The translations under genes and the position numbers were made by a program. This document shows positions 17,434 through 27,912 of a DNA stretch of 64,000 nt, one piece after another. Where the stretch lies: NCBI GenBank assembly GCA_964576515.1, contig CAZNUW010000001.1, positions 1 through 64,000 of the forward strand, read 5' to 3'. Each line of letters opens with the position of its first letter. Position 1 is the first letter of the stretch. The notes beneath the pieces were generated by a model. It had not been told where the DNA came from. It did no database searches and was given only the letters and a program-made list of their open reading frames with translations. This DNA is from SHVO01 sp964576515 (GTDB lineage: Bacteria; Pseudomonadota; Alphaproteobacteria; Rhodospirillales; Rhodospirillaceae).

Positions 17434-19122
17434 ATGGCATTTGCAGACCTCGGCCTATCGCCGGACACCCTTAAAGCCGTCACAGACGCCGGCTACCTGA
17501 ACCCGACACCGATCCAGGAACAGGCAATCCCCGTGATCCTTATGGGTCGCGACGTTTTGGGCGTGGCCCAAACAGGCACCGGCAAGACCGCGGCCTTCAC
17601 CATGCCGATGATCGACATCCTGTCGGGCGGCCGGGCGAAGGCGCGTATGCCGCGCTCGCTGATCATTGCGCCGACCCGCGAACTGGCCGCGCAGATCTCC
17701 GAGAACTTCGTCAAGTACGGCAAGTACCACCCGCTCGCCATGGCGCTTCTGATCGGCGGTGAATCCTTCACCGACCAGGAGAAGGCCCTGGACCGCGGCG
17801 TGGACGTGCTGATCGCCACCCCGGGACGCCTGCTCGACCTGTACGAGCGCGGACGCATCCTGCTCAACGACGTGAAGCTTCTCGTGATCGACGAAGCCGA
17901 CCGCATGTTGGACATGGGCTTCATCCCGGATGTGGAACGCATCGTTTCGCTGCTGCCGAAGATCCGCCAGACACTCTTCTTCTCCGCCACCATGGACAAG
18001 GAGATCCGCAAGCTCGCCGACAAGTTCCTGATGAACCCGAAGGAAGTCGCGGTGAGCCGCCCGGCGCAAGCCGCCAACACCATCGAACAGGGCATCGTCT
18101 CGGTCCGCTCGGACGACAAGCGCGAAGCCCTGCGCCGCATCCTGCGCGCCAAGGACATCCACAACGCCTTCATCTTCTGCAATCGCAAGAAGGACGTGGA
18201 CATCCTGTACAAGTCGCTGACCAAACACGGCTTCAACGCCGTGGCCATGCACGGCGACATGCCGCAGTCCAAGCGCAACGAGATGCTCGCCAAATTCAAG
18301 GCGAACGAAGCTGAATTGCTTGTCTGTTCGGACGTGGCCGCCCGCGGCCTCGACATTTCCGACGTCGGCTTCGTCGTCAACTTCGACGTGCCCGTCAACG
18401 CCGAAGACTATGTCCATCGCATCGGCCGCACCGGCCGCGCGGGCCGTACCGGCCACGCTTACACCATCGCGACCTCTTCCGACGGGAAGCAGCTCGCCGC
18501 AATCCAGAAGATGTTGAACCAGACCATTCCTCCGCTCGTCGTCGACGAGCTCAATGAACTGACCCAGGCCGCGACAAACGCGCCGGACGACGAAGGCCGC
18601 GACGGCCGAGGCCGCGAGCGCGGCGGACGCGGACGCCGCGGCGAACGCAGCCGCGGCGGGCGTGACCGTGGCGGACGCCGCGAGCGGACGCCGCGCCCTG
18701 TCGAAGAGATCAGCGCCGCACCGGCTGTCGAGGCGCAAGGCGCCCCGGCCCCAGCCATGGAAACCGCGCCGCAGAGCGAAGATATCGCGGCAGCCGCGCC
18801 CCCCGCCGAGATGACCGGCGCCACGACGGCGCCGCCGCAAGACCAGGCCCGCCAGAGCCGCCGCGAACGCGAGAAGGCCTGGCGCAAGGACCGCAACGAC
18901 TACAACCGCGATGTGCGCGGCGCGGAAGACCGCGTGCGCAAGACCCGCCGCAACCCGCACGGGATCGCGGAAATGGACCACGGCGACAACGTTGTCGCCT
19001 TCGGCGGCTTCACGCCGGCGTTCCTGTTGATCGACCCGTACGTCGCCAAACCGGCCGTACGCGGCGAGAAGCTGGAAGACGACGAAGCGCCGATCGAGGA
19101 AGAACTCGAGAAAAGCGCGTAA
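17434..19122 (+). CDS. DEAD-box RNA helicase (RhlE-like)
   Basis: A 562-residue ATP-dependent RNA helicase. In order: Q motif (NPTPIQEQAIP), AQTGTGKT, PTRELA, TPGR, DEAD (VIDEADRMLDMGF), SAT, then SDVAARGLD and HRIGRTGRAG. About 180 residues of low-complexity tail follow: an RGG-like basic stretch (RGRERGGRGRRGERSRGGRD), an Ala/Pro-rich linker and a second charged region. The tail probably binds RNA and could drive condensation. I chose ATG 17434; an in-frame TTG at 17377 would add 19 residues. A terminator follows directly. Confidence 0.93.
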   Translation: MAFADLGLSPDTLKAVTDAGYLNPTPIQEQAIPVILMGRDVLGVAQTGTGKTAAFTMPMIDILSGGRAKARMPRSLIIAPTRELAAQISENFVKYGKYHPLAMALLIGGESFTDQEKALDRGVDVLIATPGRLLDLYERGRILLNDVKLLVIDEADRMLDMGFIPDVERIVSLLPKIRQTLFFSATMDKEIRKLADKFLMNPKEVAVSRPAQAANTIEQGIVSVRSDDKREALRRILRAKDIHNAFIFCNRKKDVDILYKSLTKHGFNAVAMHGDMPQSKRNEMLAKFKANEAELLVCSDVAARGLDISDVGFVVNFDVPVNAEDYVHRIGRTGRAGRTGHAYTIATSSDGKQLAAIQKMLNQTIPPLVVDELNELTQAATNAPDDEGRDGRGRERGGRGRRGERSRGGRDRGGRRERTPRPVEEISAAPAVEAQGAPAPAMETAPQSEDIAAAAPPAEMTGATTAPPQDQARQSRREREKAWRKDRNDYNRDVRGAEDRVRKTRRNPHGIAEMDHGDNVVAFGGFTPAFLLIDPYVAKPAVRGEKLEDDEAPIEEELEKSA

Positions 19123-19148
19123 GACCATCGCGTCTTGCACAGACAACG

Positions 19149-19178
19149 AAAAAGCGCGCCCCCAAGGCGCGCTTTTTT
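19149..19178. terminator. Bidirectional terminator between the helicase and holC
   Basis: AAAGCGCGCC, a 5-base loop and GGCGCGC followed by six T (19173-19178). The AA-rich left side also gives a T run on the minus strand, so it can end both convergent units. Confidence 0.85.
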
Positions 19179-19620
19179 ATGCCTTCTCGGCCCAGCCCGT
19201 TTCAGTCTGCTGCCAGTAGTGCATGTCGTGGCCGGCGGCTTTGGCGGCGCTCCAGCGCACACGGGCGGCGGCGGTCATCTCCTCGTGGTTGCCGTCGAAG
19301 ATGTCCAAACACCGCTCGAACGTTCCCATCTGCGAGGACGACATGCCGTCCGTGAGGACGAGGAAGGTCGCCCCGTTGGGGTTCTCTTCCTTGTCGGTCA
19401 GCCAGATCGGCTGCTGCTCGGGCGTCCCGTCCTTGACCGTGCCGTGCGGCAGCCAGCTATTGGGATCGTAGGTCCACAAGGTGTTGGCGAGCGCCTCGAC
19501 GCGGTCTTCGGAAGCGGCCATCACGACGGCGCGTCCGCCCGCCTTCAGGATACGCGTCAGGAGTTGCGGCAACGCACGCTCCATCGGCGAATCCTTCAGG
19601 TGGTAGAAATCGACGCGCAT
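19177..19620 (-). CDS. holC: DNA polymerase III chi subunit
   Basis: A 147-residue clamp-loader accessory subunit that links the replicase to SSB. It starts MRVDFYHLKDSPMERALPQL, typical of chi, and contains AVVMAASEDRVEALANTLWTYDPNSWLPHGT and PIWLTDKEENPNGATFLVL. It lies 32 bases after degP on the same strand and ends at a terminator, so it is the last gene of a probable hflK-hflC-degP-holC group. Confidence 0.93.
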   Translation of the reverse strand: MRVDFYHLKDSPMERALPQLLTRILKAGGRAVVMAASEDRVEALANTLWTYDPNSWLPHGTVKDGTPEQQPIWLTDKEENPNGATFLVLTDGMSSSQMGTFERCLDIFDGNHEEMTAAARVRWSAAKAAGHDMHYWQQTETGWAEKA

Positions 19621-19652
19621 GGAAGAAAGCCCAGCGGATGGAATGACCGGCG

Positions 19653-21119
<1,467 letters not shown>

Positions 21120-21298
21120 GGCCGAAACTCCTAAACCGTTACGCGTGAAGGTGATGATGCCCCTGGTTATAACACGGGAGACGGCAAAAAGGCTCACCGC
21201 CCCGCCTTCCCCCGGTCACGGACACGCCAGCAGCATACCCGGCCCCGCCCTTGGAAACGGCTGAAATCACCGTAACAAAGGCGGGGCGGGTGTCTTGA

Positions 21299-22159
21299 TT
21301 AGCGCGGAATCTGGTTGAAATAGCGGAAGAACTCGGAATCCGGGCTGAGGACCATGGTGGTGCCTTCGCCGAGCGCGGCGCGGTAGGCCTCCATCGCCCG
21401 GAAGAACCCGTAGAACTGCGGATCCCGGCCCTGGGCGGCGTTCAGGATCTTGCGGCTTTCCGCTTCGCCTTCCCCGCGCAAGGTTTGGGCTTCCTTTTCC
21501 GCCTCCGCGAGGATGATCGTGCGTTCGCGATCCGCATCCGCTTCGATGCGCGACTTCTGTTCCTGCCCGCGGCCGCGGAAGTCGGCGGCTTCGGCCATAC
21601 GGTCCGAGCGCATGCGGTTGAAGGTCGCCTGCGTGGTGTCCGTCGTCAGATCGGCGCGGCCGATGCGCACCTCCACCACCTCGATTCCGAATTCGGGCGC
21701 GCGGCGGCGCACGGCTTCCGTGATCTCGTGCATCACGGCCTTGCGCTTGACGCCGAGGACGTCGGCGAGATCGGCGCGGCCGACGGCGTCGCGGACGCTA
21801 CCGTTCAAGATGGTGCCGAAGCGGTCGCGGAACGCGGTTTCCGTGCGCACGGTCTGATAGAAGCGCAACGGATCGGTGATGCGATACCGGGCGAATGCAT
21901 CGACGTTGATACGGCGCTGATCGATCAGCGACATGTCCTGGCCTTGCGGATCGAGATCGAGGATACGCTTGTCGTAATAGAACACGCTTTCCGCGATGGG
22001 CAGTTTGACCTGAAGGCCGGGTTCGACGATCACGCGCTTGGGGTTACCGAGGCGCAGGACCAGGGCTTGCTGCGTCTGCTGCACCGTGAACAGCGAGCTG
22101 GAGAGCAGCAGCAGCGCGACGACGCCGGCAACGAGAGCTATGACAAGACGCGGGTTCAT
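21299..22159 (-). CDS. hflC: HflC membrane protease modulator
   Basis: A 286-residue SPFH/band-7 protein anchored by one N-terminal helix (LVIALVAGVVALLLLSSSLF), mostly periplasmic. With HflK it forms a large cage around FtsH and modulates degradation of membrane proteins. Family features include TVQQTQQALVLRLGNPKRV, YYDKRILDLDP and ending DSEFFRYFNQIP. Its ATG overlaps the hflK stop by 4 bases, so the two are translationally coupled. Confidence 0.95.
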   Translation of the reverse strand: MNPRLVIALVAGVVALLLLSSSLFTVQQTQQALVLRLGNPKRVIVEPGLQVKLPIAESVFYYDKRILDLDPQGQDMSLIDQRRINVDAFARYRITDPLRFYQTVRTETAFRDRFGTILNGSVRDAVGRADLADVLGVKRKAVMHEITEAVRRRAPEFGIEVVEVRIGRADLTTDTTQATFNRMRSDRMAEAADFRGRGQEQKSRIEADADRERTIILAEAEKEAQTLRGEGEAESRKILNAAQGRDPQFYGFFRAMEAYRAALGEGTTMVLSPDSEFFRYFNQIPR

Positions 22160-23307
22160 TGTGGGGCACTCGCCTGGCCGCTACTTTGCGACCGTTTCTG
22201 GATTTCAGGCAGCGGCAGATACGGCACGACGCCCGTGCCGCCCTTGCTGTCCATGATGACCTTTTCGGACTTGCTCAACACTTCCTGCATGGCTTCGAGA
22301 TACATGCGGCGCGCGGTGATGTCCTTGTTGGCGACGTAGGTCTGGTAGAACGCGGTGAACCGCGCCGCCTGACCTTCGGCTTCCTTCACAAGGCGTTCCT
22401 TTTCGGCGGTCGCGTTCTGCACGAGACGCGCCGCGTCGCCTTTCGCGCGCGGAATGATGTCGTTGCGATAAGCCAAGGCTTCGTTTTCCAAGCGCTCGGC
22501 GTCCTGCTTGGCGCGCTGGACGTCGTTGAACGCGTCGATGACTTCCTTCGGCGGGTCCGCTTTCTGGATCCGCAAGTCGAGGATGGTCACGCCCGCATCG
22601 TAGCCGTCCATGATGCCTTGCAGAAGCTCGCGCGCCTGCTGGGCGAGCTGATCGCGCTGGTTGGTGATCACGGCCGTCAACGGATTGCTGCCGACCACTT
22701 CGCGCAACGCGCTTTCGGCGGCGATCTTCACGGTCGCTTCCGGGTCGCGCATGTTGAACAGGTAGTCGCCGGCGTCGCTGATGCGCCACTGCACAACGAA
22801 CTGGATATCGACGATATTCTGGTCGCCGGAGAGGATATGGCTCTCCTGCGGGACTTCGCGGATGTTGCCGGGCGAACCGCGGAAACCGATGGTGAGCTGG
22901 TTGGTCTGCGTCACCTTCGGGCGGATCACGTCGCCGACAGGCGCCGGGAACCAATAGTTCACGCCGGGCTGGGTCGTCTTGACGTAGCGGCCGAACATGA
23001 GCTCGACGCCCTGCTCGTCCGGCTGGACGATATAGAAGCCGCTGAAGCCCCAGAAAAACAGGACCGCGGCGCCGATCAGCCAGAGGCCGCGCATATTGCC
23101 GAAACCGCCAGGCAGCATGCGGCGCAGACGGTCCTGGGACCGGCGCAACATTTCCTCGAGGTCCGGGGGCGGGTTGCCGCCCCGATCGCCACGCCCAGAC
23201 CAGGGGTTACCGCCGCCGCCGCCGCTACCACCGCCGCCGCCGCCCCAAGGACCGCCGCCACCGCCGCCGCCCCAAGGACCACCGCTGCCTTGTTGTTTGT
23301 AAAACAA
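22156..23307 (-). CDS. hflK: HflK membrane protease modulator
   Basis: A 383-residue partner of HflC. The first 45 residues are almost only Gly, Trp, Pro and Ser (GGPWGGGGGGGPWGGGG-type repeats), then an amphipathic region DLEEMLRRSQDRLRRMLP, a transmembrane helix (LWLIGAAVLFFWGFSGFYIV) and the SPFH domain starting VQPDEQGVELMFGRY. The start is TTG at 23307 with AAGGA 8 bases upstream. It diverges from mrp, an arrangement I recall as common in alphaproteobacteria. Confidence 0.94.
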   Translation of the reverse strand: MFYKQQGSGGPWGGGGGGGPWGGGGGGSGGGGGNPWSGRGDRGGNPPPDLEEMLRRSQDRLRRMLPGGFGNMRGLWLIGAAVLFFWGFSGFYIVQPDEQGVELMFGRYVKTTQPGVNYWFPAPVGDVIRPKVTQTNQLTIGFRGSPGNIREVPQESHILSGDQNIVDIQFVVQWRISDAGDYLFNMRDPEATVKIAAESALREVVGSNPLTAVITNQRDQLAQQARELLQGIMDGYDAGVTILDLRIQKADPPKEVIDAFNDVQRAKQDAERLENEALAYRNDIIPRAKGDAARLVQNATAEKERLVKEAEGQAARFTAFYQTYVANKDITARRMYLEAMQEVLSKSEKVIMDSKGGTGVVPYLPLPEIQKRSQSSGQASAPQ

Positions 23308-23446
23308 TGGAATAATCCTTCGTCCGCGAGAACCGTGAACGCTGTTCTCTGCCTGCTGGCGTTATAGGACATGCCCGCTTCCCTCGCAATGTAGGGACCG
23401 GTCCGAACCCCTGCACTATTGTAACGATAAAAATCGGAGTATCGCC

Positions 23447-24562
23447 TTGTCCAGCCTGACGGAATCCCAGGTCATCGATGCCCTCCGGAGCGTCGATTCC
23501 GGCACCGCCGGCCTGGACGTAGTTGCGCGCGGGTGGGTGAAAAACGTCCATATTAAGGACGCCCGGGTGACCTTCGCGCTGGAGGTTCCGGCCAGCATGG
23601 GGCCCAAGCTTGAGCCCGTGCGCCACGCCGCCGAGGCCGCGGTGCGCGCCCTTGCCGGTGTCCAGAGTGTAACCGCGGTTCTGACCGCCGAAGCCCGGCG
23701 TCCGTCCCCCGCGCCGACACAGAGCGCGCCTGCGGCCCGCGAGCGCCTCGCGCTGCCTTCGGTCAAACACATCGTCGCGGTCGCCTCGGGAAAAGGCGGC
23801 GTCGGAAAATCGACGACGGCGCTGAACCTCGCGGTCGCGCTCGCGCGTCTCGGCAAGAAGGTCGCGCTGTTCGACGCCGACATCTATGGACCGTCAGTCC
23901 CGCGATTGACGGGCCTGTCCGGACAAAAGCCGATGTCGGACGGAAAACGCGTTACGCCCCTGGAGGCGCACGGCATCAAAGTCATGTCCATCGGATTCAT
24001 GATGGCCGAGGACACGCCGGTCGTCTGGCGCGGCCCCATGGTGATGGGCGCGCTGGAGCAAATGCTGCGCGACGTGGAATGGGGTGATCTCGACATCATG
24101 ATCGTCGACATGCCGCCCGGCACCGGCGACACGCAACTCACCATGTCGCAGCGCGTGCCGCTGGCGGGCGCGGTCATCGTCTCGACGCCGCAGGACATCG
24201 CCCTCATCGACGCGCGCAAGGGGCTCGGCATGTTCCGCAAGGTCGAAGTGCCGATCCTCGGCCTCATCGAGAACATGAGCTACTACGTCTGCCCGAACTG
24301 CGGCCATCGCGACGAGATTTTCTCCCACGGCGGCGCGCACAAGACGGCGGATGAGCTGGGCGTCGACTTCCTGGGCGAGGTGCCGCTCGACATCAAAATC
24401 CGCCTCACGTCCGATGCGGGCACTCCCGTTGTGGTAAGCGAACCGGACGGCCCGCACGCATTGGGTTACATTGAAATCGCCAAGCGTTTATGGGACAAAC
24501 TGAGCAAAGAAAGACGGAAGGCTCCTTCAATTTCCGTCCGCGGCACTCTCGAGGAAAAGTAG
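23447..24562 (+). CDS. mrp: Mrp/ApbC Fe-S cluster carrier ATPase
   Basis: A 371-residue P-loop ATPase that carries and delivers Fe-S clusters. The N-terminal MIP18-like domain (residues 1-85) is followed by the deviant Walker A SGKGGVGKST (about 114-123), the DADIYGPSVPRLTG stretch, DMPPGTGDTQLT and the CPNCGH cysteine pair that holds the bridging cluster. The start is TTG at 23447 with GGAG 7 bases upstream. It is divergent from hflK. Confidence 0.94.
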   Translation: MSSLTESQVIDALRSVDSGTAGLDVVARGWVKNVHIKDARVTFALEVPASMGPKLEPVRHAAEAAVRALAGVQSVTAVLTAEARRPSPAPTQSAPAARERLALPSVKHIVAVASGKGGVGKSTTALNLAVALARLGKKVALFDADIYGPSVPRLTGLSGQKPMSDGKRVTPLEAHGIKVMSIGFMMAEDTPVVWRGPMVMGALEQMLRDVEWGDLDIMIVDMPPGTGDTQLTMSQRVPLAGAVIVSTPQDIALIDARKGLGMFRKVEVPILGLIENMSYYVCPNCGHRDEIFSHGGAHKTADELGVDFLGEVPLDIKIRLTSDAGTPVVVSEPDGPHALGYIEIAKRLWDKLSKERRKAPSISVRGTLEEK

Positions 24563-24693
24563 CGGCGCAGCGATACGCGCCCACGCCCTGACGCGGCGCG
24601 GGTCGCATGTTAGAGTGCGCAGGCAATACGTGGCTGGGTCGTGCGGGGTTTGCTCATCTTCCTGGATGATTAGCACCAGCGCTGGGGTCTCCT

Positions 24694-26781
24694 GTGTACG
24701 GTTCTTCGTTCCGCATTTCATGTCGCGGCCGCGTGCTGACGGTGGCCGGCGTTTTCGTCCCCGCATTCATCTCTTTCACAGCCCTTGCGGCCGACGCGCA
24801 GAAGGGCCCGCGCCTCCCCGACCTCACATCCTATGACTGCGCCGCGATCGTGAAGGCTGTCCCCGCCGAAGTGATGCACAAGGGACAGGTGATCGAGAGC
24901 CGCTATCACGAGTGGCACGAGTTTTACATCGCCGTGAAAGGCCAGCGCCGCTTGGCCTGCATCAGCTTGAGCGCGCCGCGCGCCGAACAACTTTCCATCG
25001 GCGCCGCGGAACGCTTCCTGACCGCGTCACTGGGCGTCGGCCTCCCGCCCACGGATGGAAAAGCGCGCGCGCAAAGCAGCGATGTGGAACAGATCGACGA
25101 ACCGGACGACGTGCGCCCCGAACCGCCGCGCCGCGTAAAACCCGGCGCGCCCGCGCAAGCCCTTCCGGATCAAGACGGCGAACCGGCAAAAGAAGCGCCG
25201 CCTCTGCCCGCGACGAAACAGGCGCCGCCGGAGGGAAACGCCGCCGCGCCGGTGTTGCGCGAGCGGGCGGCGGCCCTGCCGACGGAAACATGGCCCGCTG
25301 ACGCTTGGGAACCGCCCGCGACCGTCGGCGTCGAGGACCGCCAAAGCGTCACCAACACCCTGATCTATCCTTGGAACACGATCGGATACCTTTCCGTCAC
25401 GTATCCGAACGGCCAGAGCTTCCGGTGCACCGCCACGCTGGTCAGCCCCTACGTCGTTCTGACGGCGGGCCATTGCGTGCACAACAAGAACCGCGGCGGC
25501 TATGCGCGCGATGTACGCTTCTACCCGGCGCAGTATCAGACCACGCTGGGCGACAATGTGCCGCGCCGGCCTTATGGGAAATCGGATTTCGCTTTCATCC
25601 GCACGACCGAAGCCTGGACCCAGATGTCCGACCAGGACACCTATCCGGTGGTCGATTACCGCCATGACTTCGCCGCCGTCCAATTCCACACCCCCTTCAC
25701 CTTCACCAACACCTTCATGCCGGTCGTGTTCGCCAGTACGGCCGCGACCGTGACCGGCTCCGGTTATCCCGGCGTCGTGCAGGGCGTATCGAACTACGGC
25801 CAGTGGTGGGATGAAGGCGCGGACTCGTCGTCGAACTATCTGCGCAGCAACCACGTCAAACAGTACGCCATCGACGGCTCGGGCGGAAATTCGGGCGGCC
25901 CGTTCTTCGCGACCGACGCCGCCACCGCGCAAAGTTCGCTGGTCGGCGCCTTGTCGTACGCCGACGACCAGGACGACCAGGCCGGCGGGCCTTATTACGA
26001 TTCCTGGAACCGGACGCTCCTGACCAGTTGGATGAACTGGACGCCGGCGGCCGCGGCGGCGGGGAGTCTGGGCGGGCTTCGCGTCGCCGGCGTGTTCTCC
26101 TCCAACCACGCGACCTTGTTCTCATACTTGCGGTTCTTCAACGGCGGTAGCGCGGCCGGCACGGTCGAGATCACGATCGCCGACGGAACAACCGGTCAAG
26201 CCCTCGCCACATGGACCAGCGCCCCCATCGCGCCATTCTCACAAACGCAAATCGGCATGCGTGTGATCGAGGCGCAAGCGAACCTTCCGCTAACGAGACC
26301 CGACTTCTACTCGCTTTCGATCCGGCCGACGTTCACCGGCTATTTTCAGCACGCGATGCACGAGCCGTTTACGCGCACGCTGACCAATCTCACGGCCTGC
26401 GATACGGGCGCCGCGGCCCAGTCCGGGATCGTACTGGGCGTCCATTCGACGCGCATCGAGGGCTATCCCAGTTCCGTGATCGTTCACAACACCGCCACGA
26501 CCGGCGCGAACGTGTCGCTGGCGGTGTATGACGCGCGAAACGGCGCGATCCTCGGCACCTACCAGACCGGCCAGATCCCGGCGAACGGCCAGCGCATCAT
26601 CAGCGCGGCAACTCTCCAGAGCGGATCGACGCCCGCGTTTCAGCCTATGGAGGCCGACATGGCGCACTATGTCGTGCGCGCGACCAGCAGCTTCTTCCAA
26701 GGATACCTGCAGCACATCGTGCACAGCCAGTCGGCCGACACGATCGCCGACATGACCGCCGTGTGCCGTCTCGCGCCCTAA
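24694..26781 (+). CDS. Secreted trypsin-like serine protease with duplicated C-terminal domain
   Basis: A 695-residue exported protein. Regions: signal peptide (about 1-35, ending ALAADA); an N-terminal domain with two Cys (about 40-115); a Pro/Ala-rich linker (about 125-205); a trypsin/V8-like protease domain with His260 (LTAGHCVHN), likely Asp325 (HDFAAVQF) and Ser400 (GGNSGGPFF); and from about 455 two related beta-rich units of about 110 residues, each with a YLRFFNGG/VIVHNTA-type opening and a TGYFQHAMHE / QGYLQHIVHS ending. The substrate is unknown. The start is GTG 24694; an in-frame GTG at 24733 would lose the basic part of the signal peptide. Confidence 0.82.
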   Translation: MYGSSFRISCRGRVLTVAGVFVPAFISFTALAADAQKGPRLPDLTSYDCAAIVKAVPAEVMHKGQVIESRYHEWHEFYIAVKGQRRLACISLSAPRAEQLSIGAAERFLTASLGVGLPPTDGKARAQSSDVEQIDEPDDVRPEPPRRVKPGAPAQALPDQDGEPAKEAPPLPATKQAPPEGNAAAPVLRERAAALPTETWPADAWEPPATVGVEDRQSVTNTLIYPWNTIGYLSVTYPNGQSFRCTATLVSPYVVLTAGHCVHNKNRGGYARDVRFYPAQYQTTLGDNVPRRPYGKSDFAFIRTTEAWTQMSDQDTYPVVDYRHDFAAVQFHTPFTFTNTFMPVVFASTAATVTGSGYPGVVQGVSNYGQWWDEGADSSSNYLRSNHVKQYAIDGSGGNSGGPFFATDAATAQSSLVGALSYADDQDDQAGGPYYDSWNRTLLTSWMNWTPAAAAAGSLGGLRVAGVFSSNHATLFSYLRFFNGGSAAGTVEITIADGTTGQALATWTSAPIAPFSQTQIGMRVIEAQANLPLTRPDFYSLSIRPTFTGYFQHAMHEPFTRTLTNLTACDTGAAAQSGIVLGVHSTRIEGYPSSVIVHNTATTGANVSLAVYDARNGAILGTYQTGQIPANGQRIISAATLQSGSTPAFQPMEADMAHYVVRATSSFFQGYLQHIVHSQSADTIADMTAVCRLAP

Positions 26782-26782
26782 A

Positions 26783-27328
26783 CTAGATCGTCCGTTCCAA
26801 CGTCACGAAGCTGAAGTCCGGTCCGCCCGGGGTCTCGGCGGCGTGCCGCTCGCGCGAGACCTCGCGCCAGCCGAGGGCGAGATCCAGGTCGAACACCGCA
26901 TCGCCCGGAAAATCGGCGTGCACTTCAGTCAGGTGCACGCGGTGCGCGGCGGGCATGAGCGCCCGGAACAGTTCGCCGCCGCCGATGATCGCGACCTCGT
27001 CGGCGCCGGTCCGGTGCGCATCCTCGTAAGCCAGCGCCATGGCCGTGGGGATATCGTGCGCCACCACCACGCCCGGTTGCCGCCACGCGGCGTCGCGCGT
27101 GATGACGATGTTGGTACGGCGCGGCAGCGGCTTTCCGATGGAATCGTACGTCTTGCGCCCCATCACCACGGGCTTTCCCACCGTCAGCCGCTTGAAGTGC
27201 TGAAGATCGGCCGAGATGTGCCACGGCAACTTGCCGTCGCGGCCAATGACGCCGTTGTCCGCGCGCGCCACAACGAAGGTGACGCGGATCGCAGGAGCGG
27301 CGCTCGCGGGAATGTTATCTGCGGTCAT
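26783..27328 (-). CDS. folA: Dihydrofolate reductase
   Basis: A 181-residue enzyme that reduces dihydrofolate to tetrahydrofolate with NADPH. Landmarks are VTFVVARADNGVIGRDGKLPWHI, DLQHFKRLTVGKPVVMGRKTYDSIG, RRTNIVITRD and AIIGGGELFRALMP. The first 14 residues are an extra N-terminal tail. It serves the thymidylate cycle with ThyA, which lies upstream on the same strand but is separated by an oppositely oriented small gene. Its stop is one base from the convergent protease stop. Confidence 0.96.
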   Translation of the reverse strand: MTADNIPASAAPAIRVTFVVARADNGVIGRDGKLPWHISADLQHFKRLTVGKPVVMGRKTYDSIGKPLPRRTNIVITRDAAWRQPGVVVAHDIPTAMALAYEDAHRTGADEVAIIGGGELFRALMPAAHRVHLTEVHADFPGDAVFDLDLALGWREVSRERHAAETPGGPDFSFVTLERTI

Positions 27329-27553
27329 CGGATTGTCGCTGTTCGCTCATATGTTCGACGCAATTGGGCGCTCAAATCGGACTTCAAGACGGCCCGGTAT
27401 GCATGTGATAACCGCTTGAAAGGGCCGGAAAAAGTTCAAATTGGTTGAAAACTGCATGTTGCTATCGTCGGTGACGCCGCTAGGATATACCAGTTGGGCA
27501 CCTGAAAGTCCTAAACCCATAAGTGCTAATCGCTCGCAGGGAGGAATCCTTAG

Positions 27554-27844
27554 ATGAAAAAGATCTTTACGTTGGGCGGCGCCGTCGCCGCCGTTATGAC
27601 GCTTTCGATGGGCGGCGCGTTCGCCGCTGACTCCAAGTGCGGCGCCGTGCCCGCGCTTCCGGACCTCCCCGCCGACGGCAGCGCCGTGACCAGCAAGGAA
27701 ATGGATGCGGTCGCGGAATCGTTCGACGACTATCAGTCGAAGTACGTGGAATTCAGCAAGTGCACGAACGCCGAGTTCAACGAACTCCAGAAGAAGTTTG
27801 AAGAACTGCTCGACGCCTACGCGTCGAAAGGCAAGAAGAAGTAA
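27554..27844 (+). CDS. Small secreted helical protein, unknown
   Basis: A 96-residue exported protein. The signal peptide is MKKIFTLGGAVAAVMTLSMG ending AFA-AD. The mature part is about 71 residues with two cysteines (KCGAVPALP and FSKCTNAEF) that could form one disulfide, and a heptad-like helical C-terminus (EFNELQKKFEELLDAYASKG) ending in lysines. It has a very strong ribosome-binding site (AGGGAGGAA) and its own terminator, the pattern of a highly expressed single gene. No family is recognised; it is not a lipoprotein. It lies between folA and thyA, on the opposite strand to both. Confidence 0.75.
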   Translation: MKKIFTLGGAVAAVMTLSMGGAFAADSKCGAVPALPDLPADGSAVTSKEMDAVAESFDDYQSKYVEFSKCTNAEFNELQKKFEELLDAYASKGKKK

Positions 27845-27867
27845 GCGCGCGTCTCATACGCGACAGA

Positions 27868-27905
27868 CGAATAAGCGGGCCCAAGCGGCCCGCTTATTTT
27901 TTTTG
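27868..27905. terminator. Bidirectional terminator between the small secreted gene and thyA
   Basis: AATAAGCGGGCC pairs with GGCCCGCTTATT across a short loop and is followed by eight T. The A-rich left arm gives a weaker T run for thyA on the minus strand. Confidence 0.88.
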
Positions 27906-27912
27906 CGATCCT

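Noticed and set aside
17455..19146. Open frame of over 560 codons antisense to the DEAD-box helicase
   Set aside because: It mirrors the helicase gene exactly, is a by-product of high GC in codon position three and has no recognisable motif.
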